Origin: Cupriavidus neocaledonicus
Lineage (GTDB): Bacteria > Pseudomonadota > Gammaproteobacteria > Burkholderiales > Burkholderiaceae
Direction of reading: 5' to 3'
Assembly: GCF_000372525.1 (NCBI RefSeq)
Contig: NZ_AQUR01000101.1
Location: 1 to 64,000, forward strand
Length of the DNA stretch: 64,000 nt
The position numbers and the translations under genes are program-made. The notes beneath the pieces were generated by a model. That model was not told the origin of the DNA, made no database searches, and saw only the letters and a list, made by a program, of their open reading frames with translations. Shown piece after piece: positions 53,420-61,972 of the stretch. How positions within the stretch are numbered: the first letter of the stretch is position 1; each line of letters starts with the position of its first letter.

Positions 53420-53774
53420 TTCGTTGCGCAACCGCGCTCGGCTGGCCACAGTGAGTTGCACCCAGGCCGCTCGAGCTGGCCTGAGCAAGGTGTTCTCCCT
53501 CTCCCCTCACGGGGAGAGGGTCGGGGTGAGGGGCGGTTTGGCTGGGAACCACATCAAGCGAGGCCAACGGTTTTAACCCCCAGGCTTCAAGCCTTTGACC
53601 CTCCTGCCCTCCGCCCGCCCCTCTCCCGCTCGGGGGAGGGGGGAGCAAATCCGCAGCGTGGAAAAGCGCCCAAGGCACCTTCCCGCACCTCCGGAACTTG
53701 AAGCCCCTGAGACCGGCCCAACCTCTCTGCGTATGCGCCAGTGTCAGGCGCGCGCCATGTGAAGGAGGCCTCTC
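53420..53774. other. Intergenic region with dispersed palindromic element
   Basis: The 355-base gap holds copy B of the palindromic family and short stretches of C/T-rich filler. No gene is credible. A GGAGG ribosome-binding site of the following YkvA-like gene lies at its end. Confidence 0.5.
53494..53645. repeat. Dispersed G/C-rich palindromic element, copy B
   Basis: The left unit pairs CTCTCCCC with GGGGAGAG, followed by GGGTCGGGGTGAGGGG. The right unit at 53610-53645 is CCCGCCCCTCTCCCG then GGGGGAGGGG. It has the same two-ended layout as copies A and C but a different centre. Confidence 0.6.
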
Positions 53775-54068
53775 ATGTTGAAGCGTTTTTCGGCCCTGTG
53801 GACGCTGGTTCGCCGCGACGGCAGACTGTTCTGGTATGCGCTGCGCCACCCGGACGCGCCGGCGTGGCTCAAGCCGGCCGCCATCGGCCTGCTGCTCTAC
53901 GCGATCTCGCCGATCGACCTTGTGCCCGACCTGGTCGCAGGCCTGGGGCTGGTCGACGACGTGGTGCTGATCCCGCTCGCCGTCCACCTGATCCTCAAGC
54001 GCCTGCCGCCGCATATCCTGCGGCAGGCGCAGGCGCGCGCCACTGCGACCACGGTCCGGCCGCACTGA
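53775..54068 (+). CDS. YkvA-family protein (DUF1232)
   Basis: This 97-residue membrane protein carries the DUF1232 block: WLKPAAIGLLLYAISPIDLVPDLVAGLGLVDDVVLIPLAVHLILKRLP (about 33-78), with the hallmark Y-AISPIDLVPD motif and two short hydrophobic segments. AAGGAGG precedes the ATG at good spacing. The function of the family is unknown. It has its own terminator after the stop. Confidence 0.9.
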   Translation: MLKRFSALWTLVRRDGRLFWYALRHPDAPAWLKPAAIGLLLYAISPIDLVPDLVAGLGLVDDVVLIPLAVHLILKRLPPHILRQAQARATATTVRPH

Positions 54069-54078
54069 CGCCACCAAC

Positions 54079-54116
54079 AAAAAATCCCCGGGACACCGAG
54101 TGCCCCGGGGATTTTT
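54079..54116. terminator. Bidirectional terminator after YkvA-like gene
   Basis: The arms AAAATCCCCGGG and CCCGGGGATTTT flank a loop of about 11 bases, with T and A runs on the two sides, so it serves the YkvA-like gene and the convergent quinone oxidoreductase gene. Confidence 0.85.
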
Positions 54117-54136
54117 CATGCCCGCGCGGAACGCTT

Positions 54137-55114
54137 TCAGTGCGGCAGCAGGATGGTCGAGCCGGTGGTCTTGCGCGCTTCCAGGTCCCGGTGCGCCTGC
54201 GCCACCTCGGACAGCGCGTAGCGCTGGCGGATGTCGACCTTGACCTTGCCGGTGGTGACGGCGTCGAACAGGTCGGCCACCATCGGCTCGAGCAGTTCGC
54301 GGTGCACCACGTAGGTCATCAGCGTCGGCCGCGTCAGGCGCAGCGAGCCCTTGTTGCCCAGCACCGACAGGTCGAACGGCGGCACCGGCCCCGAAGCGTT
54401 GCCGAAGCTGACCATGGTGCCGCGCGGCGCCAGGCAGTCGAGCGAGCCGCGGAAGGTATCGGCGCCGATCGAGTCATAGACCGCCGGCACGCCCTTGCCG
54501 TTGGTGATCTCCCGGACCCGCTCGACGAACGACTCGCGCGTATAGACGATGGTGTGGGCGCAGCCGTTGGCGCGCGCCAGTTCAGCCTTCTCGTCGCTGC
54601 CGACGGTGCCGATCACGGTCACGCCGAGCGCCTTCAGCCACTGGCACGCAATCAGTCCGACCCCGCCCGCGGCCGCGTGCAGCAGCACGGTGTCGCCCGG
54701 CTGCACCTTGTAGCTGTCGCGGATCAGGTACTGTGCCGTCAGGCCCTGCAGCATCATCGCCGCGGCGGTGTCGAACGGGATCGCGTCGGGCAGCCGCACC
54801 ACGATGTCGGCCGGCATCACCCGCACCTGCGCATAGGCGCCGGTGGGACGGCCGGCATAGGCGACGCGGTCGCCCACGGCCACGTGGCGCACGCCCTCGC
54901 CCACCGCCTCGACCACGCCGGCGCCTTCCATGCCGAGCCCGCCCGGCAGCGGCTGCTTGTACAGCCCGGTGCGGAAATACACGTCGATGTAGTTCAGGCC
55001 CACCGCCTCGTGGCGCACGCGCACTTCGCCGGGGCCGGGCTCGCCCACCTGTACATCGACCCACTGCATGACTTCGGGACCGCCGGTCTGCTCGATCCGG
55101 ATGGCTTTGCTCAT
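54137..55114 (-). CDS. NADPH:quinone oxidoreductase, zinc-independent MDR family
   Basis: This 325-residue enzyme of the quinone-oxidoreductase branch of the MDR superfamily is like E. coli QorA. The N-terminal GroES-like half has EVRVRHEAVGLNYIDVYFRTGLYKQPLP and lacks the zinc-ligand cysteines. The Rossmann domain has HAAAGGVGLIACQWLKALG (about 145-163), the AAxGGVG nucleotide motif. It likely reduces quinones using NADPH. AAGGAG precedes ATG 55114. The stop lies near the bidirectional terminator. Confidence 0.92.
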   Translation of the reverse strand: MSKAIRIEQTGGPEVMQWVDVQVGEPGPGEVRVRHEAVGLNYIDVYFRTGLYKQPLPGGLGMEGAGVVEAVGEGVRHVAVGDRVAYAGRPTGAYAQVRVMPADIVVRLPDAIPFDTAAAMMLQGLTAQYLIRDSYKVQPGDTVLLHAAAGGVGLIACQWLKALGVTVIGTVGSDEKAELARANGCAHTIVYTRESFVERVREITNGKGVPAVYDSIGADTFRGSLDCLAPRGTMVSFGNASGPVPPFDLSVLGNKGSLRLTRPTLMTYVVHRELLEPMVADLFDAVTTGKVKVDIRQRYALSEVAQAHRDLEARKTTGSTILLPH

Positions 55115-55164
55115 CTGCGTCGCTCCTTGTTTTGGTGAGGCATCGATCGGGAATGCGGAGTGCT

Positions 55165-55563
55165 TCAGCCGGCCTGCGCCGCGCCGTTCTCGCGCGCAAG
55201 CCCGGCCAGCAGCAGCTCGGCGCTGGCCACGTTGGTGGCGCACGGCACGTTGTGCACGTCGCAGGCGCGCACCAGCGCGTTGATATCGGGTTCGTGCGGC
55301 TGCGGCGTCATCGGGTCGCGCAGGAACACCACCGCGCTGACGCGGCCTTCGGCCAGCTGCGCGCCGATCTGCAGGTCGCCGCCCCACGGGCCCGACAGCA
55401 TGCGCGTGACATCGAGCCCGACTTCGTCGATCAGGCGCCCGCCGGTGGTGCCGGTGGCAAGCAGTTCGCACTGCGACAGGAAGTCGCGATGGCGTGCGGC
55501 GAAGGCGACGATGTCGTCCTTCTTGTGGTCATGGGCGATCAGCGCGATACGGGGCCGGGTCAT
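55165..55563 (-). CDS. mgsA: Methylglyoxal synthase
   Basis: This 132-residue enzyme converts dihydroxyacetone phosphate to methylglyoxal and phosphate, a glycolytic bypass. IALIAHDHKKDDIVAFA (residues 6-22), LLATGTTGGRL and MLSGPWGGDLQIGAQLAEG with the catalytic Asp are diagnostic, as is NVASAELLL at the C-terminus. The length is that of single-domain MgsA. It lies between the quinone oxidoreductase and the SDR gene, all on the minus strand with short gaps. Confidence 0.94.
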   Translation of the reverse strand: MTRPRIALIAHDHKKDDIVAFAARHRDFLSQCELLATGTTGGRLIDEVGLDVTRMLSGPWGGDLQIGAQLAEGRVSAVVFLRDPMTPQPHEPDINALVRACDVHNVPCATNVASAELLLAGLARENGAAQAG

Positions 55564-55610
55564 TCAGGGCTTCCTTTTGCGGGGTACGGGTAAGGTCTGG
55601 ACACTGCGGC

Positions 55611-56399
55611 TCAGAACGTGCCAGGGAAGGCGCCGCCGTCGAGCAGGATGTTCTGGCCGGTGATGTAGCCGGCATGGCGGCTGCACAGGAACGCACAGGT
55701 GGCGCCGAACTCGGCCGGTTCGCCAAAGCGGCGCGAGGGGTTGGCCGCGGCGCGGCGCTGCGCCACTTCCTCGACGCTCAGGCCGGCCTTCTTGGCGCCG
55801 CCTTCCATGGTCTTGAACAGCCGGTCGGTATTGAACGGACCGGGCAGCAGGTTGTTGATGGTGACGCCGTGCTGCGCCACTTCGCGCGCGACGCCGGCGA
55901 CGAAGCCGGTCAGGCCGGAGCGTGCGCCGTTGGACAGGCCCAGCACATCGATCGGCGCCTTGACCGCGCCGCTGGTGATATTGATGATGCGGCCCCACTT
56001 GCGCGCGATCATGCCGTCGACGGTGGCCTTGATCAGCTCGATCGGGGTCAGCATGTTGGCGTCGAGCGCGGCCAGCCAGTCGCTGCGCTCCCAGTCGCGG
56101 AAATTGCCCGGCGGCGGGCCGCCGGCGTTGTTGACCAGGATGTCGAGGTCGCCGAGTTTGGCGGCGGCGTCCAGCGCCGCCTTGCGCCCTTCCGGCGTGG
56201 TGATGTCGGTCGCCACCGCGATCACGCGGCGGCCATGGCGCGCGCGCAGGTCGGCCGCGGCCTTTTCCAGGGCCTCGGCGCCGCGCGCCACGATCACCAC
56301 GTCGACGCCCTCGGCGGCCAGCGCATCGGCGCAGGCGAAGCCCAGGCCCTTGCTGGCGCCGCATACCAGCGCATGCTTGCCGCGCAGTCCCAGATCCAT
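55611..56399 (-). CDS. Short-chain dehydrogenase-like protein without catalytic Tyr
   Basis: This 262-residue SDR-fold protein has a slightly altered nucleotide motif CGASKGLGFACADALA (about 14-29) and NNAGGPPPGNF. The Ser and Tyr-x3-Lys catalytic block is changed: after ITSGAVKAPIDVLGL the usual YxxxK reads SNGAR, with neither Tyr nor Lys. From memory, the cd05344 BKR-like subgroup is described as lacking a perfect tetrad, and this fits it. AGGGAGA precedes the ATG. Its reaction, if any, is unknown; it lies 47 bases upstream of mgsA on the same strand. Confidence 0.87.
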   Translation of the reverse strand: MDLGLRGKHALVCGASKGLGFACADALAAEGVDVVIVARGAEALEKAAADLRARHGRRVIAVATDITTPEGRKAALDAAAKLGDLDILVNNAGGPPPGNFRDWERSDWLAALDANMLTPIELIKATVDGMIARKWGRIINITSGAVKAPIDVLGLSNGARSGLTGFVAGVAREVAQHGVTINNLLPGPFNTDRLFKTMEGGAKKAGLSVEEVAQRRAAANPSRRFGEPAEFGATCAFLCSRHAGYITGQNILLDGGAFPGTF

Positions 56400-56455
56400 G
56401 TGTTTCTCCCTAGTCTGTTGTCTGTGACGGACCCGCACCCGGCGGGTCCCCCGAA

Positions 56456-57382
56456 TCAGTTTTTCCTTGCCGACAGCAAGTACATGCCGCCCATCACCAG
56501 CGCGCTGCCGGCCAGCTGCACGCCGCTGACGGGCTCGCCGAGCAGCCAGAACGCCAGCAACAGCGTCGACACCGGCCCGATCATGCCTGCCTGCGACGCC
56601 ATTGGCGCGCCGATGCGCGCCACCGCGACCATGGTCAGCGACACCGGCAGCACGGTGCAGAACACCGCGTTGACGAGCGACAGCCACAGCACCGGCGCCG
56701 GCTGCGCGAGCTCCGCCAGCGGCCGGCCCAGCACCAGGTACTGGATCACGCAGCAGGCGGTGGACACGCACATGGCATACGCTACCAGCCGCAGCGAGCC
56801 GATGCGCTGCACCAGCTCGCCGCTCAGGATCAGGTAGATACCGTAGGTGATGGCGCTGCCCAGCACCAGCGCGCCGCCCAGCCACACCTGGCTGCCGCTG
56901 ACATCGAGGTCATGCGCGAACACCAGCACGATGCCGGCATAGGCCAGCAGCAGCGACAGCCACTGGTGCCTGCCGATCGGCCGGCGCAACAGCAGCGCGG
57001 TGGCCAGCAGCACGAACGACGGCGTCAGGAACAGGATCAGCCGCTCCAGTCCGGCGGTGATGTACTGCAGCCCGATAAAGTCCAGGAAGCTGGACAGGTA
57101 GTAGCCGATAAAGCCGAGAAACACCACCCGGCCCCGGTCCGCCCACGACAGCGGCGCCAGCCGCCGCGACTGCCACCAGCCGATCGCCATGAACAGCGGC
57201 ACCGCGAACAGCATGCGCAGCGTGATCACCATCACGGCATCGACGTTGTAGCGGTACATCAGCTTGGCGACGATGGCCTTGGCCGAGAACAGCACCGCGC
57301 CCACGGCGGCGATGACAAGGCCCGAGCGCTGCGGCGACGGCAGCGCGGCGGGCACGGCGAGAGACTTCTGGGAGGCGGCCAC
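56456..57382 (-). CDS. DMT-family transporter (EamA)
   Basis: This 308-residue membrane protein has two EamA repeats with ten helices predicted. Helices around AAVGAVLFSAKAIVAKLMYRY, GYYLSSFLDFIGLQYITAGLERLILFLTPSFVLLATALLL and YAGIVLVFAH are typical of drug/metabolite exporters. It starts at GTG 57382 with no clear ribosome-binding site, so the start is uncertain. It is divergent from the MarR regulator. Substrate unknown. Confidence 0.88.
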   Translation of the reverse strand: MAASQKSLAVPAALPSPQRSGLVIAAVGAVLFSAKAIVAKLMYRYNVDAVMVITLRMLFAVPLFMAIGWWQSRRLAPLSWADRGRVVFLGFIGYYLSSFLDFIGLQYITAGLERLILFLTPSFVLLATALLLRRPIGRHQWLSLLLAYAGIVLVFAHDLDVSGSQVWLGGALVLGSAITYGIYLILSGELVQRIGSLRLVAYAMCVSTACCVIQYLVLGRPLAELAQPAPVLWLSLVNAVFCTVLPVSLTMVAVARIGAPMASQAGMIGPVSTLLLAFWLLGEPVSGVQLAGSALVMGGMYLLSARKN

Positions 57383-57558
57383 GAAGCGTACGGGGAAGCG
57401 AGGGAGAGCGGGCCGGCACGGCGGCCCCGCAAAACGACCCGACGATTGTATTCGAAAAGGCGCGAGGGCATCGGACGCCGCCCCGGGCGCGCGCGGCCCC
57501 CTGTTCCACGGCCTTCCTCGGTATACTCTGGGTCACCTCAAGCCACCGCGCCTGCTTC

Positions 57559-58035
57559 GTGCCCCAGCCCGCCGACACGCCTTCCGGCAAGCCCGCCGCC
57601 GACTATGACTTCACCGAGCAGGTGGGCCACCTGCTGCGGCGCGCCTACCAGCGCCATGTGGCGATCTTCCAGCAGACCATCCCCGATTCGCAGCTGACCG
57701 CGGCGCAATTCGTGGTGCTGTGCGCGGTGCGCGACCGGCAGCCGTGTTCGATGAACGAGGTGGTGCGGGCCACCGCGATCGACCAGGCCACGGTGCGCGG
57801 CATCATCGACCGGCTCAAGTCGCGCAAGCTGATCGCGGTCTCGCACGATCCCAACGACCGGCGCAAGGTCGTGGTGACGGTCACGCCCGCCGGGCTGGCC
57901 CTGATCGACGAGACCGTGCCGTTCGCAAAGGAAATCTCGGAGCAGACCTTCGGCAGCCTGAATCCGGCCGAGCGCGTGGCGGTGACTTACCTGCTGCGCA
58001 AGATGAGCGAGATCGACGAGGGGAATGGCGGCTAG
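57559..58035 (+). CDS. nicR: MarR-family regulator, probably NicR-like
   Basis: This 158-residue winged-helix regulator has the MarR layout: helices QVGHLLRRAYQRHVAIFQQ, TAAQFVVLCAVRD, the recognition helix MNEVVRATAIDQATVRGIIDRL and the wing ISHDPNDRRKVVVTVT. P. putida NicR, a MarR repressor, controls the nicC-P and nicXR operons and is released by 6-hydroxynicotinate. Given the neighbouring nic genes, a NicR-like role is likely but inferred. GTG 57559 is the start; the ribosome-binding site is poor. A TATACT -10-like hexamer lies at 57522-57527. Confidence 0.7.
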   Translation: MPQPADTPSGKPAADYDFTEQVGHLLRRAYQRHVAIFQQTIPDSQLTAAQFVVLCAVRDRQPCSMNEVVRATAIDQATVRGIIDRLKSRKLIAVSHDPNDRRKVVVTVTPAGLALIDETVPFAKEISEQTFGSLNPAERVAVTYLLRKMSEIDEGNGG

Positions 58036-58050
58036 CGCCGCCGAGGGTTT

Positions 58051-58175
58051 TCTCCCCTCTCCCGCTTGCGAGAGAGGGGCCGGGGGAGAGGGCAGGCGCT
58101 TGCGTACCGCGGCGGCCGCACTTCGTCGACGCTCCCGCCCTCACCCCAACCCTCTCCCGCAAGCGGGAGAGGGAG
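58051..58175. repeat. Dispersed G/C-rich palindromic element, copy C
   Basis: The left unit is CTCCCCTCTCCCGC then GAGAGAGGGGCCGGGGGAGAGGG; the right unit is CCCTCTCCCGC paired with GCGGGAGAGGG. Copies A and C share CTTCGT-xx-GCTCC-type centre bases. It ends eight bases before the molybdopterin-subunit stop codon. Confidence 0.7.
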
Positions 58176-58182
58176 TACACAA

Positions 58183-60471
58183 TCAGCCTTTGTTTGCGGA
58201 CATCGCCGCCATCGCCGCCAGCACCGTCTCCGGCACGAACGGCGGCCGGCGCAGGCGCACGCCCAGCGCATCGAACAACGCATTGGCAAGCGCCGGCGCG
58301 CCCGGCAGCGACGCCGATTCGCCGGCGCCCAGCGGCGGCTCTGACTGGCGCGGCATCAGCACCACATCGATCGGCGGGATTTCCGGGAAGGTCAGCAGCG
58401 GATAGCTGCCCCATTCGCGACTGGCGACACCGTCGGCATCGAAGCGGACCTGCTCCTTCAGCACGCGGCTGAGGGTCTGCACCACATTGCCGTGGACCTG
58501 GTGGCGCACGCCGTCGGGATTGACGACCATGCCGGTGTCCTGCCCCACCACCACCTTGTCGATGGCGATGCGGCCCGTGCCCGCATCGACGGACAGGTCT
58601 ACCACCCAGGCGGCCCAGGCCGCGCCGAATCCGGGAAAACGGCTGTGGATATAGCGCGCGTAGGCCACGCCCCGGCCGCGCAACCGTCCGTCGGCATCCG
58701 GCACGCCGCGGGATCCGGCAGTACCGCGCCGCCAGCCGGACGCGTCGGCGACGGCCCGCAGCAAATCCGCGGCGCGTTCGTCAGGCAGGTGCCGCAGGCG
58801 GAAATCGACCGGGTCGGCGCCCGCCGCCAGGGCCAGTTCGTCGATCACGCACTCGTGCGCGAAGGCATTGGGCAGCGCCGATACGCCGCGCAGCCACGAC
58901 GCGCGCACGATCGCCGGCGTGTCGTCGCAGCCGATGCGGCGCGCGGCATAGGCATAGGGCGGCACGGCGGTACGGTCGCCCATCTCCAGCGTGCGCGGGG
59001 CATTGGATACGGCACCGGTCAGCACCAGCGCCAGCGTGGGCGCGTCGTTGGACGGATAGCGGCTGGTGAAGTCGTAGCCGAGCAGCGCGCCGTCGGCGCC
59101 GAGCGTGGCGCTGACGTCCATCAGCTGGGCCGCGCCCTTGGGCTCCCACAGGTGCTCCTGCTCGCGCGACAGCTGCACGCGCACCGGCCGCCCCACCGCG
59201 CGCGACAGCAGCGCCGCGTCGGCACAGACGTCGTCGGCGCAATTGCGCCCGTAGCAGCCGGCGGCCTCCATGCGCACGATCTCGATGCGGTCCTCGCCCA
59301 GTCCGCACAGCCGGGACAGGTCGATGCGCAGCATGTGCGGGTTCTGCGTGCCGGACCATACCGTCAGGCCCTCGTCGTGCCAGTCGGCCACGGCGCACGA
59401 CGGGCCGATGGAGCCGTGCATCTGGTACGGCCACACGTAGCGCCGCTGCAGTACCGCGCCGGCGCCGCTGGCGGGCAGCTCGCCCTCTGTCAGCAGCTCG
59501 CGCCGCGTGGCGGGATTGGCGCGCAGCGCCGGCTCCGGATCGTCCAGCGCGGGCAACGGCGGCACCGGCTTCCACTGCACGCGCAGCCGGCGCGCGGCCT
59601 GCACCGCATATTCCTCGCGCTCGGCCACCACGCCGATAAAGTCGCCCTGTACCACCACCCCGACCAGGCCGGGCACGTCGCGCACCGAATCCCGGTCGAC
59701 GGCCAGCAGGCTGTTGCCGACGCAGGCACCGCTGTCGCGCCCCGCATACGGCGGGCGCACCACGCGGCCGTGCAGCATGCCGGGCACGCGCACGTCGTGG
59801 ACGAAGGTCAGCGCCCCGCGCGCCTTGTCGGGGATATCGACGCGCGGCGCAGCGCGCCCGACGATTCGGTAGGACTCGACCGGCTTGACCGGCACGTCTT
59901 CGGCCAGCGGCAGCTCCACGTGCTCGCCGGCCACCAGCGCGGCGTAACCGATGTCGGCCTGCGTGCCGCGCACGCGGAATACGCCGTTGTCCGCTGCCAG
60001 CGCGGCGACGTCGACGCCGAGCTGCCGCGCCGCGCGCGCCTGCAGCCACGCGCGCGCCTGCGCCGCGGCGCGGCGCAGCGGCAGTGCCGAGATCTGGATC
60101 GAGGCGCTGGCGATGGTCGGGCCCTGGTTGGGCGTGGCCTCGGTATGGCCCAGCACCATGCGCACGTTATCGAGGGATACATCGAGTTCCTCGGCGACGA
60201 TCTGCGCCAGCGCGGTGCGGATGCCTGTGCCGAGGTCGACGTGCCCGTTGAAGGCGAGCACCTCGCCGTTGTCGCGCACGGCGATAAACAGGTCCGGCAG
60301 CGCCGGCACATAGTCCGACGCCGCGCCGGGCTGGCCCGGCGCCGGGCGCGCGGCTGCCTGCGGGGCGCGCGTCACCAGCAGCACGCCGGTGGCCTGCAGC
60401 AGCGCCAGCCGCAGCGCGCGCGGCGTGGCGGCATCGGCCTGTGCCGGGGGTTGCAGCTGGGTTGCGGTCAT
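58183..60471 (-). CDS. nicB: Molybdopterin-binding dehydrogenase subunit, xanthine dehydrogenase family (NicB-like)
   Basis: This 762-residue protein is the molybdopterin-binding large subunit of a xanthine-dehydrogenase family hydroxylase. NGHVDLGTGIRTALAQIVAEEL (about 78-99) and PTIASASIQISALPLRRAAAQ near the N-terminus are as in IorB/NicB-like subunits, and ELAYARYIHSRFPGFGAAW-type and GTGRIAIDKVVVGQDTGMVVNPDGV segments lie later. P. putida NicB also has cytochrome c domains and pairs with a [2Fe-2S] NicA; neither is encoded here. NicB assignment rests on the neighbouring nic genes. It is divergent from a TetR gene. Confidence 0.75.
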   Translation of the reverse strand: MTATQLQPPAQADAATPRALRLALLQATGVLLVTRAPQAAARPAPGQPGAASDYVPALPDLFIAVRDNGEVLAFNGHVDLGTGIRTALAQIVAEELDVSLDNVRMVLGHTEATPNQGPTIASASIQISALPLRRAAAQARAWLQARAARQLGVDVAALAADNGVFRVRGTQADIGYAALVAGEHVELPLAEDVPVKPVESYRIVGRAAPRVDIPDKARGALTFVHDVRVPGMLHGRVVRPPYAGRDSGACVGNSLLAVDRDSVRDVPGLVGVVVQGDFIGVVAEREEYAVQAARRLRVQWKPVPPLPALDDPEPALRANPATRRELLTEGELPASGAGAVLQRRYVWPYQMHGSIGPSCAVADWHDEGLTVWSGTQNPHMLRIDLSRLCGLGEDRIEIVRMEAAGCYGRNCADDVCADAALLSRAVGRPVRVQLSREQEHLWEPKGAAQLMDVSATLGADGALLGYDFTSRYPSNDAPTLALVLTGAVSNAPRTLEMGDRTAVPPYAYAARRIGCDDTPAIVRASWLRGVSALPNAFAHECVIDELALAAGADPVDFRLRHLPDERAADLLRAVADASGWRRGTAGSRGVPDADGRLRGRGVAYARYIHSRFPGFGAAWAAWVVDLSVDAGTGRIAIDKVVVGQDTGMVVNPDGVRHQVHGNVVQTLSRVLKEQVRFDADGVASREWGSYPLLTFPEIPPIDVVLMPRQSEPPLGAGESASLPGAPALANALFDALGVRLRRPPFVPETVLAAMAAMSANKG

Positions 60472-60554
60472 GGTTCTACTCTCTTCATCATCGGCCGTGG
60501 CGCGGGGCCGCCGTTATACTGCCAGCCAACAGGCACACGGCAAGAACATCCACC

Positions 60555-61310
60555 ATGACCACCAAGACTGCGGCCGCGCCCGCCACCCGTCGGGCGGCAG
60601 CCGGCACCCGGGCCCGGCAGGCGCAGGACAGCCGCGAGCGCATCCTGAAGGCGGCCATCAAGGTTTTCGCCCAGCGCGGCTACGACGGCGGCCGCATCGA
60701 GCGCATCTCGTCGCTGGCCAAGACCTACGACCGGATGATCTATTACTACTTCGGCAGCAAGGAGAAGCTGTTCGTCGAAGTGCTGGAGACCATCTACCTG
60801 CAGCTGAACCAGGCCGAGCAGCAGCTCGAGCACGAGCTCGATGCCGCCGACCCGGTGCGCGCGCTGTCGCAGCTGATCGATTTCGTCTGGCAGTACTACC
60901 TGGACCATCCCGAGTTCGTCGCCATCCTGACCAGCGAGAACATGAGCCAGGGCAAGCACGCGAAGAAGTCGGTGCGGCTGCGCGAGATCTCCAGCTACGC
61001 GCTGTCTGTGCTCGACGGCATCCTCGCGCGCGGCAAGGCCGCCGGACTGTTCCGAGCGGACGCCGGCGCGCGCGACGTGTATATGGTGATCGCTTCGCTC
61101 GGCTACTTCTACAACTCCAACCATCATACGCTCAGCGCCTTCCTGGGCGAGCCCATGATGAGCCCGCCCGCGCTGGCGCACTGGCGCGATGTGATCCAGC
61201 AGACCGTCCTGCGCACGGTGGCCATGCCCGGCGCCGTGCCGGAGGCGCCTGTGCCAACCGCTGCCGCGCCGCGCAATGCGGCACGCGGCAGGCGCGCGGC
61301 GGCAGGCTGA
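60555..61310 (+). CDS. TetR-family regulator, probably NicS-like
   Basis: This 251-residue regulator has a TetR helix-turn-helix at about 30-75: RERILKAAIKVFAQRGYDGGRIERISSLAKTYDRMIYYYFGSKEKLF. The ligand domain follows, ending in a Pro/Ala/Arg-rich tail of about 45 residues. It is divergent from the NicB-like gene across 83 bases that hold a TATACT at 60515-60520. In P. putida, NicS is a TetR repressor of nicAB, so this is the likely counterpart; the inference needs binding data. I chose ATG 60555 because the upstream ATG is in a less likely frame extension. Confidence 0.8.
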   Translation: MTTKTAAAPATRRAAAGTRARQAQDSRERILKAAIKVFAQRGYDGGRIERISSLAKTYDRMIYYYFGSKEKLFVEVLETIYLQLNQAEQQLEHELDAADPVRALSQLIDFVWQYYLDHPEFVAILTSENMSQGKHAKKSVRLREISSYALSVLDGILARGKAAGLFRADAGARDVYMVIASLGYFYNSNHHTLSAFLGEPMMSPPALAHWRDVIQQTVLRTVAMPGAVPEAPVPTAAAPRNAARGRRAAAG

Positions 61311-61336
61311 GACCGGCACGGCGCCATCGGCCAGGC

Positions 61337-61972
61337 TCAGGCGGCGGCGCGCACGCCTGCCACCTGCGCCAGCGCCTCATCCCGCGTCAGCACCGTGGCG
61401 TACTTCTGCGCCATGTCGAACAGGTTGGCCTCGTGCGGTCCCAGCGCGCGGTCGCCCACGCAATCCGACACCACCAGCGGGCGGAACCCCAGCGACATCG
61501 CATCGACCACGCTGGCGCGCACGCAGCCGCTGGTGACGCAGCCGGCCACCAGCAAGGTCTGCACGCCACGCTGCGTCAGCCATGCCGCCAGCGAGGTGCC
61601 GAAGAACGCCGACGGCACCGTCTTGCGCACCACCAGCTCACCCGGCGCAGGCGCGAGTTCGGGCACGATCTGGCTGTTGTGGCCCGCTTCCTTCAGCGTC
61701 AGCATGCCCGGCACCTTCAGCGTGAAGATGTTGTGGTCGCTGTCGTCGTCGGCGAACACGATGCGGCTGTGCGCCACCGGCCAGCCTTGCTCGCGCGCGG
61801 CGCGCAGCAGCGGCTGGGTGTTGCGGATGGCCTCGGGGATATTGCCGCCGCCGAACACCGCCGGATCGGCAAAGCCGTTGACGAAGTCGATGATCAGCAG
61901 CCCGTACGGCGCCTTCGGTTCCATCGCCGCGCCGAAGCCCTGGCGCTGGTAGGTCTGCACTGCGTCATCCAT
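61337..61972 (-). CDS. nicF: Isochorismatase-family hydrolase, maleamate amidohydrolase NicF-like
   Basis: This 211-residue enzyme is an isochorismatase-fold amidase. The triad is visible as Asp in GLLIIDFVNGF (about 24-34), Lys in VVRKTVPSAFFGT and Cys in LVAGCVTSGCVRASVVDA (about 144-161). NicF hydrolyses maleamate to maleate and ammonia, the step after NicD. The start overlaps the nicX stop by eight bases, so translation is coupled. N-carbamoylsarcosine amidase is a close relative, but the context supports NicF. It is convergent with the TetR gene. Confidence 0.85.
   Translation of the reverse strand: MDDAVQTYQRQGFGAAMEPKAPYGLLIIDFVNGFADPAVFGGGNIPEAIRNTQPLLRAAREQGWPVAHSRIVFADDDSDHNIFTLKVPGMLTLKEAGHNSQIVPELAPAPGELVVRKTVPSAFFGTSLAAWLTQRGVQTLLVAGCVTSGCVRASVVDAMSLGFRPLVVSDCVGDRALGPHEANLFDMAQKYATVLTRDEALAQVAGVRAAA

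Noticed and set aside
58492..60558. 688-codon plus-strand frame over the molybdopterin subunit
   Set aside because: Antisense shadow with His/Arg/Gly bias and no domains.
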